Of a stretch of 45,873 bases of DNA, positions 24,648 through 31,852 are shown piece by piece. A program made the position numbers and the translations under genes. The notes under the pieces were generated by a model that searched no databases, had not been told where the DNA came from, and saw only the letters and a list, made by a program, of their open reading frames with translations. Source of the DNA: CAWUIO01 sp963922455 (lineage in GTDB: Bacteria; Bacteroidota; Bacteroidia; Cytophagales; Microscillaceae); the NCBI GenBank assembly GCA_963922455.1, contig CAWUIO010000050.1:1-45873 (forward strand). The letters run 5' to 3'. The number at the start of each line of letters is the position of its first letter. Position 1 is the first letter of the stretch.

Positions 24648-25019
24648 CTACGATTGTTCCTGCTCTTCAAGGTTTTCTTGTTTTGCTTGTTCAGATAATT
24701 TATCACGTTTGCGTTGGTTATAAGCCACCGCGTGCTTATCTAAGGAAATGACCAGGTGACGCATCACCCGCTCATCGCGTCGATACTCAACCTCCAGGTT
24801 TTGGATCAACTCCGGCTCAGCTCGGAATTCAATCACGGTGTAGAACCCAGTGTTTTTCTTGTTAATAGGATAGGCCAATTTACGAAGGCCCCAATGGTCT
24901 TCGTGTACAATTTCAGCCCCTCCATCCAGAATTACTTTCTGGAATTTTTTTACGGTATCCTCCATCTGCTCATTAGATAGAACGGGAGTTAATATGAATA
25001 CCGTTTCGTAATCTCTCAT
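24648..25019 (-). CDS. rpsF: 30S ribosomal protein bS6
   Basis: Small-subunit protein bS6, partner of bS18. 123 residues from ATG 25019 (MRDYETVFILTPVLSNEQ), the classical opening; the frame to 25055 would include the promoter region. Landmarks: EIVHEDHWGLRKLAYPINKK, GFYTVIEFRAEP and RVMRHLVISLDKHA. The C-terminal tail is acidic and glutamine-rich (LSEQAKQENLEEQEQS), as is common. First gene of the operon, with a good Bacteroidota promoter 33 bases upstream. Confidence 0.98.
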   Translation of the reverse strand: MRDYETVFILTPVLSNEQMEDTVKKFQKVILDGGAEIVHEDHWGLRKLAYPINKKNTGFYTVIEFRAEPELIQNLEVEYRRDERVMRHLVISLDKHAVAYNQRKRDKLSEQAKQENLEEQEQS

Positions 25020-25051
25020 ACTAAAATGATTTATTTTTCCTATAAGGGACT

Positions 25052-25084
25052 GCAAAGGTAAAGCAATTTTCCCAAGCTTCCAAA
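25052..25084 (-). promoter_or_regulatory. Bacteroidota-type promoter of the rpsF operon
   Basis: On the minus strand, a TTTG -33 box (CAAA at 25081-25084) is followed after 20 bases by TACCTTTGC (25052-25060 complement), an exact match to the Bacteroidota -7 consensus TAnnTTTG. Transcription would begin near 25045, about 25 bases before the rpsF start. Confidence 0.8.
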
Positions 25085-25099
25085 CTGAGAGATAGCTTC

Positions 25100-26023
25100 T
25101 TAGCGTACCTGGAAGGTTCCCACGCCAATTCGTGTCCCGTCGGCATAAATCTCTACACGGTGAGTACCTGCTTGGTAATTACCGGTTCGGCTAAACTGGA
25201 AGGTATACGTTTGGCTAGAGTTGTCAAACAAAATTCGGTCTTTTGACGAATATTGTAAAGATTGACCATTGGCATCAAAGCTACCAGAGGTTTGCGGATT
25301 GATGAGCAGCGTTCCGGCTGGTTCTAAAACCCGGATATACACATCTTTATTACCAATTTTGGCCAGATTATTTCGGGCGATATTATAGGTGACATTTAAG
25401 CGGTCAATACGCTTAGATTTGTACTGTCCTCCACTTTGTAATTTACCCCGGTCATCTATGATGCTTACATTTAAGTTTTCTGCCCGCAACACGGCCGAAT
25501 CATCAATCTTCCTTTGCATCCTTTCTACGCGTTTCTGTTCGTCGGTGACTTGCTCAATGAGTACATTTTTCTCATTTTTAAGATCCGTATTTTGCTCCTG
25601 CATCACTTCGTTGGCATATTGGAGTTCCTTGATGCGTTCGTCTTTTTTACGAAGCAAGACCTCATAGGCTTGGATTTTTTGCCTTACCTGACTTAATTGG
25701 CTAAAAGAATAATTGGTAGTACGTTGTAAGCTGTCCCGGTCTTGTACTACCTCAGCCAGGGTTTGTTCCAAGGAGTCTAGTAAAATCCGGTTGTCCTGAT
25801 TTTGATCTTCTAGCTGCTTTGTTTCATTAATTTGTTCCCGAAGCCGGGTCTCTAATTTAGTGAGTTCGGTTTTCTGGTTGGTGACTTCTGTTTCCAGATA
25901 GGCAATTTCTTGGTTTTTGTTTCTCAAAATCAAGTAGATAAGTACTACATTGATAGCTGCCATGCCCAAGATCACAAGGAGTAGTACACGTCGATTACTT
26001 CGTTTGGTTTTATTTGCTTCCAT
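25100..26023 (-). CDS. Membrane-anchored coiled-coil protein, Bacteroidota type
   Basis: 307 residues. A basic N-terminus (MEANKTKRSNRR) is followed by one transmembrane helix (about 13-33, VLLLVILGMAAINVVLIYLI), then a long coiled coil (about 36-180, with heptad-rich stretches such as LETEVTNQKTELTKLETRL). The C-terminal beta-rich domain of about 115 residues (LNVTYNIARNNLAKIGNKDV, then YIRVLEPAGTLLINP, and GTHRVEIYADGTRIGVGTF) resembles a fibronectin-type or chaperone-like sandwich. Similar proteins are widespread in the phylum, without known function. It is a single gene 76 bases upstream of rpsF and probably spans the envelope as a rod. Confidence 0.75.
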   Translation of the reverse strand: MEANKTKRSNRRVLLLVILGMAAINVVLIYLILRNKNQEIAYLETEVTNQKTELTKLETRLREQINETKQLEDQNQDNRILLDSLEQTLAEVVQDRDSLQRTTNYSFSQLSQVRQKIQAYEVLLRKKDERIKELQYANEVMQEQNTDLKNEKNVLIEQVTDEQKRVERMQRKIDDSAVLRAENLNVSIIDDRGKLQSGGQYKSKRIDRLNVTYNIARNNLAKIGNKDVYIRVLEPAGTLLINPQTSGSFDANGQSLQYSSKDRILFDNSSQTYTFQFSRTGNYQAGTHRVEIYADGTRIGVGTFQVR

Positions 26024-26080
26024 AGGTATTGCTGCCTAAAGCGTTTTTAAATGAAGGTTTAGTTTATTCCCTAGAAAATT

Positions 26081-26731
26081 CTAAATATTCAAAGCTTTTG
26101 CGGGGTTCCCCATGACGGTGGCCCCTTTAGGTACCGATTCCATCACCACCGAGCCGGCCCCGATTCGGGCATTTGCCCCAATACTCAGTCCGGCAATTAT
26201 GGTCACCCCCGAGCCGATAAAGGCTTCCTCACCAATTTCTACACCGGCATTGATGATACTTCCGGCTCCTACTTGCACATAGTCACTCAGCATGACTTCC
26301 TGCTCAATGACCGCTTGACTGTGTAAGAGTACATGACTCCCCACTTTGCAACCGGCCCCAATCCGAACGCCGTGGTTAATTAAGTTCCCGTGGCCCATTT
26401 CCAAGGTTTCAGCCAGGCTGGCCTGAGGATGAAGGGCATTTACCGGCACTACCTTGCGTTTCTTTTCCAAAATCTCAATGATAGAACGCCGGTATTCGTT
26501 TTCGTCGTGCGCCACAAAAGCGTCACACTTCTTACCAATTAATTTTAAATAGGCTTGATCTTCGGGTTCACCCAAGACTTGAATAAGGTCAATCTCTTTC
26601 CCGTGCCACTCCGCATCTTCCTCCAAAAAACCGTAAACAATCACCTCATTTTGGGTAAAAATCTCCAAGGCTACTCGTCCTAATGACTTAGCACCAAAGA
26701 TAATAACTGGATTAATACGAAACGTACTCAT
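26081..26731 (-). CDS. NeuD/PglD-like sugar O-acyltransferase (left-handed beta-helix)
   Basis: 216 residues. The N-terminal part is a Rossmann-like PglD_N domain (NPVIIFGAKSLGRVALEIF). The C-terminal half is a left-handed parallel beta-helix built from hexapeptide repeats (GHGNLINHGVRIGAGCKVGS, then VGAGSIINAGVEIGEEAFIG, and GANARIGAGSVVMESVPKGA) ending in VMGNPAKAL. Such enzymes transfer acetyl or other acyl groups from acyl-CoA to nucleotide-activated or glycan sugars. The start overlaps the stop of the upstream GT-C-like gene by four bases (ATGA), so both probably work in the same glycan pathway. Confidence 0.88.
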   Translation of the reverse strand: MSTFRINPVIIFGAKSLGRVALEIFTQNEVIVYGFLEEDAEWHGKEIDLIQVLGEPEDQAYLKLIGKKCDAFVAHDENEYRRSIIEILEKKRKVVPVNALHPQASLAETLEMGHGNLINHGVRIGAGCKVGSHVLLHSQAVIEQEVMLSDYVQVGAGSIINAGVEIGEEAFIGSGVTIIAGLSIGANARIGAGSVVMESVPKGATVMGNPAKALNI

Positions 26732-28638
26732 GGCCTATTCTTGATAATGGGCACAAAATTAGCTCTTTTCCAAGCAATTACCGAAGAATCTTCATAATAA
26801 ATCCGATAATTAGACAAGATACCTTCTGGAGGCCTGACTTTATTTTGCTCCCAAATTATTAAGTCATAGTTGTTTTCTACTTGAAATATTCCAGCATCTA
26901 CAAAATATTTTTCGGGAAAATCCCTATACATATAGTGTATACTGAGTTGATAGGTATCCTCAGTTACGTAGATTTTCCGAAAACCCTCTTGCCAAATCTC
27001 TTGGGCCAATACTTCATACTGAGCCGGCGGGGGGGATAACCAAAACGCTCTATTTAGGTATAGCACCGTAAATGCGCCTAAAAAACAAATGAGCCCCCAA
27101 GTGCTGGGTTTAGAAATGAATGGGGGCGCCCCCGAGACGGATCCCCCCGCACCAGCCCACCCGCGCTCCGTCTCGGGTCGGGCTTTCGGCAGTCGCCAGG
27201 CCCCCCGCCAGCCATTTCGGGCTCCAACAATGCCTCTATCCCTCCGCCAGGCTAGCTTCTTTACAAGGGCCATACCGGCAATAACTGACACGACAGATTC
27301 AAATAACCATATGCGGGGAAAGGGTAAATAAGCTAACACAAACAACAGTATAAAAGGAAAAGTTAAGACGACACTCATGGCTCCGTACATCTTAGTCTCA
27401 ATTGCCGTTTTTACCTGATTCCTATAAAAAAAAGTAAGCCCCCAGCTTCCTAGTACAATAATCCCATAAGCCCCGGCAGCCCAAAAACCCCAAGCGTCCC
27501 AATAAAAATCACCGACTAAGACCATATAGTCGGGAAAACCCTCCCAAACCTGCTTAAAGTCTAATGGCTTTACCCAATCATTGGCTACTAAGGACTTAGT
27601 GCCTGAAACAAGTAAAATAGGCCCATAAAAAAACACACTGAGTACTATCGTAATCCCCCCAAAGCCCATAGTACGTAAAATATACGGTCGAGGAAGGGCG
27701 ATAAGGAGACATAAGCCTAGGCTTGCCCCGGGAAGCACATGGGTTGGTATAGTAAAGATCCCCAGGCTTTGACTAACACTAAATGCCCACCAAGCTCCCC
27801 ATTTATGAGGTGTGCAGATTATTTTGTACAAGCATATCCCCCCGATCAGAAGAAGAAAAAGTTGCAAACTGTACCCTCTGGCCAAGAAACTGTAAAGAAA
27901 TAGCGGAGGCATGCTTTCCCAAGCCAAGAGCCCAAGCAGAATCCATCCTATATGAAGTTTGGGAAGAAAAAAGAAAAACAAAATCAGGCAACTTAGCAAA
28001 TGAATCCCAAGGCTCAACAAACGCATACTTCGCACCGGATCTTGTACTAACAGGTCTACCAGCGGAACCCAAAGCGTAGACAAAAGGCTGAAAAAAACAT
28101 GATTATTGGGCCCCGGGTAGTACACCAGAGCGGCTCCAAAACCCCTCTTCACCAAATAGAAGTAAGTAAATATCTCATCTACTAAAAGCCCCTGGCTAAA
28201 TACGGCCCAAACCCGTGGCATAAACAGGGCCATAATAAGCAAAATACTCGTCCTTTTATAAACCCTGGATAAATCTGCCCAGCTTTGGCAAGCCGCCTGA
28301 GTTAAGGGATTTAGTTGCCGAATACCTTGCTTAAGATGTATCGTCAATTCTGGGCCCCAAGATTTGAAAAATAGCAACATGCCCCCCTGAAGCAAGACCA
28401 CAACACATACCATTCCTTGCAAAACGCGGTAATGATAAGGACGAAAATATTCTTCTCGAAACCTCCCCAGAGCATCCAGCATATCCCAAGATTCTACCAG
28501 CCTGTGAGTGTATTCCTCATAGGAAGCGCCCATAAGTGAATAGCCCCAATAAAGCGCAAAAAACAAGGAGACTAGCAAGCCTCCTTTCAAAAGCATCTCA
28601 ACTCGGCCCTTTGAGAATTGCTTGGAGTTGGATGCCAT
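26728..28638 (-). CDS. GT-C-like multi-pass glycosyltransferase with in-frame repeat insertion
   Basis: 636-residue integral membrane protein of the GT-C type, predicted to use polyprenyl-phosphate sugars at the membrane. About a dozen membrane segments are visible. The first luminal loop after the second hydrophobic stretch has VDEIFTYFYLVKRGFG, with the acidic pair expected of GT-C enzymes. Residues ~461-506 (KKLAWRRDRGIVGARNGWRG, then RLPKARPETERGWAGAGGS) are encoded by repeat element R9, inserted in frame without a stop codon just before the last hydrophobic segment. The family would not have this Gly/Arg-rich stretch. The C-terminal domain (EVLAQEIWQEGFRKIYVTED) is soluble. It overlaps the acyltransferase gene. 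Substrate unknown. Confidence 0.75.
   Translation of the reverse strand: MASNSKQFSKGRVEMLLKGGLLVSLFFALYWGYSLMGASYEEYTHRLVESWDMLDALGRFREEYFRPYHYRVLQGMVCVVVLLQGGMLLFFKSWGPELTIHLKQGIRQLNPLTQAACQSWADLSRVYKRTSILLIMALFMPRVWAVFSQGLLVDEIFTYFYLVKRGFGAALVYYPGPNNHVFFSLLSTLWVPLVDLLVQDPVRSMRLLSLGIHLLSCLILFFFFLPKLHIGWILLGLLAWESMPPLFLYSFLARGYSLQLFLLLIGGICLYKIICTPHKWGAWWAFSVSQSLGIFTIPTHVLPGASLGLCLLIALPRPYILRTMGFGGITIVLSVFFYGPILLVSGTKSLVANDWVKPLDFKQVWEGFPDYMVLVGDFYWDAWGFWAAGAYGIIVLGSWGLTFFYRNQVKTAIETKMYGAMSVVLTFPFILLFVLAYLPFPRIWLFESVVSVIAGMALVKKLAWRRDRGIVGARNGWRGAWRLPKARPETERGWAGAGGSVSGAPPFISKPSTWGLICFLGAFTVLYLNRAFWLSPPPAQYEVLAQEIWQEGFRKIYVTEDTYQLSIHYMYRDFPEKYFVDAGIFQVENNYDLIIWEQNKVRPPEGILSNYRIYYEDSSVIAWKRANFVPIIKNRP
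27122..27251 (-). repeat. GC-rich hairpin element R9, inside a coding sequence
   Basis: On the minus strand it has the family head (GGCGGAGGGATAGAGGCATT), middle (GGCGACTGCCGAAAGCCCG) and tail (GGGGGCGCCCCC). Variable stem: CCCGAGACGGA (27131-27141) pairs 11/11 with TCCGTCTCGGG (27167-27177), with a 25-base loop. The stem sequence differs from every other copy. The whole element reads through as codons of the GT-C-like gene without a stop. Confidence 0.85.
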
Positions 28639-28671
28639 AAGTTATGCTAGCTTTATTAGAGGGAGTCCCGC

Positions 28672-29775
28672 TTAGGCCTTGAAAACTTTGGGTTCAGGAA
28701 GATCCAACTTTTGGGCTACTTGGAGCAAGTCTTGCACCACCCGTGGGTGAAGGGGAATCCCTTTTTCCATCCGAAGCGCTCTAGATTGCCTTTCGGGATC
28801 TCCGGGTATAAGCACCTGTTGTCCTTCCACTGCCTTGGCTTCCCGAAAAGTCCGAATCCATTGATCCATGCGGGATTTAAACTCGGCCCCGTCCATAAAG
28901 GCATCAATGCGCATGGCTCCAAAAAAGTGGCCAGTGCCTTGACCAACGGGCGGCTGGCGGGCTTGAGTTTTGCCGGATGTGGCAAATGGCGGTACCCATG
29001 GGCCAAAATTTGCTCCAGACAAGACCCCTGATAATATATCTACCATAGCCCCGAGACAGTAGCCCTTGTGGCTGCTATGTTCGGGATCACTCCCCAAGGG
29101 CGTCAGGGCGCCTCCTTCGGCGGGGGCATACGGATCTGGGCTAGGTTGCCCATGAGCATCTTGAGCCCAACCCAAGGGGATTTGCTCCTCATTCCGCTGA
29201 CGGATTTGTAATTTACCGTAGGCGACAGTGGTGGTGGCAAAATCGGCTACGAAGGGGGCTTCCTGTCCCGAAGGAACAGCCATGGCAATGGGGTTGGTAC
29301 CCAATAACATCTCACGAGAAAAAGTCGGGGCCGCCAAACTTGCCGCGTGCGTCATCACAACTCCGATCATATCCTCCTCCAGGGCCAACATCGCGTGATA
29401 ACCGGCTATGCCAAAGTGGCCGGAGTTACATGCGGCAACCCAGGCGCTACCGGTATCTTTGGCCTTTCGGATGGCCATGTCCATGGCCCAAGGGCTTACA
29501 ATTAAGCCCAGTCCCTTATCCCCATCAATACGGGCCGTGGAAGGCCTTTCGTGGAGGACCTTGATTTGCGGGTTTGGATTGAGCGATCCGATTTCCCATT
29601 GTTTTATGTAGCCAATCATACGAGCGAGACCGTGGGAATCGATTCCTCTAAGATCGGCTTCAATCAAAACATCACTGGCTTGTTGGGCATCTTTTTCCGA
29701 ACAGCCAATTTTTTGAAAGATCGATTCGGCAAACTGCCGAAGTTCGAGTACAGGGTAAAAGGTTGGAGTATCCAT
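28672..29775 (-). CDS. LDH2/malate dehydrogenase-type NAD(P)-dependent oxidoreductase
   Basis: Member of the LDH2/MDH2 family (malate, L-lactate, ureidoglycolate and related 2-hydroxyacid dehydrogenases), which lacks a Rossmann fold. 367 residues, close to family length. Diagnostic stretches: ADLRGIDSHGLARM (catalytic His), DGDKGLGLIVSPWAMDMAI, ACNSGHFGIAGYHAMLAL, LLGTNPIAMAVPSG (cofactor site), and HKGYCLGAMVDILSGVLSGA, then GHFFGAMRIDAF. It follows the GT-C-like gene's start by 33 bases on the same strand but with no functional link evident. Substrate specificity cannot be read from the sequence. Its 5' end at 29775 is followed by ~450 bases of repeat-bearing spacer. Confidence 0.93.
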   Translation of the reverse strand: MDTPTFYPVLELRQFAESIFQKIGCSEKDAQQASDVLIEADLRGIDSHGLARMIGYIKQWEIGSLNPNPQIKVLHERPSTARIDGDKGLGLIVSPWAMDMAIRKAKDTGSAWVAACNSGHFGIAGYHAMLALEEDMIGVVMTHAASLAAPTFSREMLLGTNPIAMAVPSGQEAPFVADFATTTVAYGKLQIRQRNEEQIPLGWAQDAHGQPSPDPYAPAEGGALTPLGSDPEHSSHKGYCLGAMVDILSGVLSGANFGPWVPPFATSGKTQARQPPVGQGTGHFFGAMRIDAFMDGAEFKSRMDQWIRTFREAKAVEGQQVLIPGDPERQSRALRMEKGIPLHPRVVQDLLQVAQKLDLPEPKVFKA

Positions 29776-29910
29776 GTTTTGTACTACTTAAGTCGCCAAG
29801 GAGCTTCTCGAGGAAGTTATGTACCTATTAGAAGAAAATTATTTAATAAAAAACCTATGTTTTCATGTCAATTATGCGGGGCCTTAAACTAAGAATCGGT
29901 GCCTGAGATT

Positions 29911-30177
29911 GTCTGGATAGCCAATATACGAATCGTAAAAACTCAGGACTCCCTACTTAGAGCAAAACCCGGCTTAGGAATGGGCGCCTCTTCATTAAAA
30001 GGAGTGGGGTGAGACCCCTGCTGGCTGTGCGTTGGCCGGCTCACCAGCCCGGCCCTTGCTGGTTCACATCTTCTCGTTTAAAGCCCAATTTTTTTGCCCG
30101 GGCAAGCCCCAAACCTTCCTTGGGAGGATTTCAGAATAAGGCAATTTCCACTTTCCCAGCTTTCTAGCTTTTCGGAA
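29911..30177 (+). repeat. MITE-like element copy 2
   Basis: This plus-strand copy of the 7459-7732 element starts GTCTGGATAGCCAATAT (29911) and ends CTAGCTTTTCGG (to 30175), so its inverted ends are diverged relative to copy 1. It carries the R5 hairpin element in its middle. Shared blocks along the full length, with small differences, show both copies descend from one mobile unit. It sits between the LDH2-type and HTTM-like genes, both on the minus strand. Confidence 0.75.
29971..30111 (+). repeat. GC-rich hairpin element R5 (subtype b, degenerate stem)
   Basis: Head GGCTTAGGAATGGGCGCCTC, then TTCATTAAAAGGAGTGGGG as in R1, tail GCAAGCCCC. The variable stem is not well kept: the left side reads AGCCCGGCCC and the right GCCCGGGC, which is palindromic in itself. 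It is the one copy of nine that does not show the long paired stem. Confidence 0.65.
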
Positions 30178-30223
30178 GGCCCTGGATAGGTGGCTTTTCC
30201 TCAAAAAGAGCAGGGCGAGACCA

Positions 30224-31387
30224 TCACTCTATTCTGGGTTTACCCGCTTCACAGCCAAGTCTGGTTTTTGGTCGTATAATTTTATCCCAGGATATAAAAA
30301 TAAAATAACTCAAAATCCAGTAGTGCAACCAGCCACCAATACCCATAACCCCATAAATTCCCCAATGAAAAAGGCAGCCTGCGAATAAAAACCCAGCCGC
30401 AAAGCGAGGAAACCAAAGGATAGCCACAAAGGATATTTCAAATAAGACCACCAATATACTAATTGTTGTAGATAAGATGGGCTCACGGGCAATCCAAAGC
30501 CCCCAGGAGCTGGGATGTTGCCCTAAATAAGCGGCTAAGTTTTGAGGGTAAAACCAAGCAAGCCCACCTACCAATATCTTTTCAACCCCCGCCAAAAAAT
30601 AACAGGCAGCTACCATACATCTCATCCATAACAAGGGCCAAGCTGGCATGGTAAGGAGTTGATTTGCAGTTGCTTGCCTTGCATAATATAATAAAATGGG
30701 AAAGCCAAATATAATGGAATTTAGCGGGGCATAGGTATGATCTAACTTATGAAAACTGAATAGATAGGCTTGTAAAAGGACAAAAATTAGGGCAAAAACG
30801 ACCAAGTAGGTTTCTGGGTATTCTTGCCAGTAAGATAGCCAAAGGGCACAAAGCATACAGCCGTAAGCCAGTCCTAAAATTTCAGGACTAGGGTAGCCCC
30901 AGCCAAGCACTCGAATAATAAAACTAGGATAAAAGAAGCCGGTTAAGGAAGAATAAGCAAAGAGATCCTCAAGCCAATCCCTAGTAATATACAAAACATT
31001 TAGCCCTAAAAGGATATGTAATATGCGGGATTGCTTCACCGACATCTTCTGCTCCCAAAATGAAGTCCATCGAGCCCTGAGACTGGGCTTAAATGTACTA
31101 AGAAAGATAAAACCAAGGCCAAAAAGGAGGATAAGCCCCAATCGGAAGATGATTTGATCGGCTTTTCGCATAAAGAAATCAAGGGGAAGACGTGCCTTCT
31201 CGGTCGTGAAACGCGGATAGATCCAATCGATCAAACTTTGGAACAAGCCGGAGCCTTGGCCAACATAAATACGGGCAATTTCCTCGCGAATCCAGAATTT
31301 GTAGATTAAAAACAAAAAGATATAAAATATGAAGATTATGAGCCCAAAGATTAATACTCTTCCAAAACCTGACTTTCGGGTTTCCAT
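30224..31387 (-). CDS. HTTM-like multi-pass membrane protein
   Basis: 387 residues, about ten hydrophobic segments. The C-terminal region (ACYFLAGVEKILVGGLAWFY, then PQNLAAYLGQHPSSWGLW, and later FEISFVAILWFPRFAAGFLF) resembles HTTM (horizontally transferred transmembrane) domain proteins, related to the membrane part of vitamin K-dependent gamma-carboxylase, with the conserved K and GG-W pattern. The match is by pattern only. It starts inside the preceding gene: the first 37 bases overlap its 3' end in another frame, so translation is probably coupled. Function unknown. Confidence 0.65.
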   Translation of the reverse strand: METRKSGFGRVLIFGLIIFIFYIFLFLIYKFWIREEIARIYVGQGSGLFQSLIDWIYPRFTTEKARLPLDFFMRKADQIIFRLGLILLFGLGFIFLSTFKPSLRARWTSFWEQKMSVKQSRILHILLGLNVLYITRDWLEDLFAYSSLTGFFYPSFIIRVLGWGYPSPEILGLAYGCMLCALWLSYWQEYPETYLVVFALIFVLLQAYLFSFHKLDHTYAPLNSIIFGFPILLYYARQATANQLLTMPAWPLLWMRCMVAACYFLAGVEKILVGGLAWFYPQNLAAYLGQHPSSWGLWIAREPILSTTISILVVLFEISFVAILWFPRFAAGFLFAGCLFHWGIYGVMGIGGWLHYWILSYFIFISWDKIIRPKTRLGCEAGKPRIE

Positions 31388-31776
31388 AGCACGATGTCTA
31401 CTGTATCTGAAATTTCTGATGGTATTTCTATAATTTTATAGAGTTTCCATCGTTTGAATTTTTTACTTTTTTTTAAAATTTGATTAAGTTGGCTAAATAG
31501 TTGCTGTGATTTATTGTGATAATAATAGTATCGCACCACATACAAAAAATGACCCTCGTCCATACCAATGCTACTTGCTAGGAAGATTTCAGTGATGTCT
31601 GATGCATTGGTAGTCTCGATCACAAGCCGCTCTTGTTGGTTTGTTTGATGCAACACCTCGGAAAACATTCCATAGTAAAATAAGGGATACATATTACTTT
31701 GCAACAGAAAAGGCACTAGTAATATACAAACCCCAAATATTTGTGTAACTATCTTGCCGTTTTTGTTTAATTTCAT
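31351..31776 (-). CDS. Small membrane-anchored hypothetical protein
   Basis: 141 residues with an N-terminal hydrophobic segment (about 11-27, IFGVCILLVPFLLQSNM) followed by a soluble domain with several tyrosines (FLYVVRYYYYHNKSQQLF) and a lysine-rich stretch. It is not a family I recognise, though similar short partners occur next to HTTM-like genes. Its 3' end overlaps the HTTM-like gene by 37 bases, so the two are a pair. It is divergent from the TPR/HATPase sensor gene, with 76 bases between them. Confidence 0.65.
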   Translation of the reverse strand: MKLNKNGKIVTQIFGVCILLVPFLLQSNMYPLFYYGMFSEVLHQTNQQERLVIETTNASDITEIFLASSIGMDEGHFLYVVRYYYYHNKSQQLFSQLNQILKKSKKFKRWKLYKIIEIPSEISDTVDIVLWKPESQVLEEY

Positions 31777-31852
31777 GGCTAAGTAGTTATAAGTGAATTA
31801 ATTTCTTTGGCCGTAATAATTTAATACACAAGGTATTCGCAAAATTGATATA

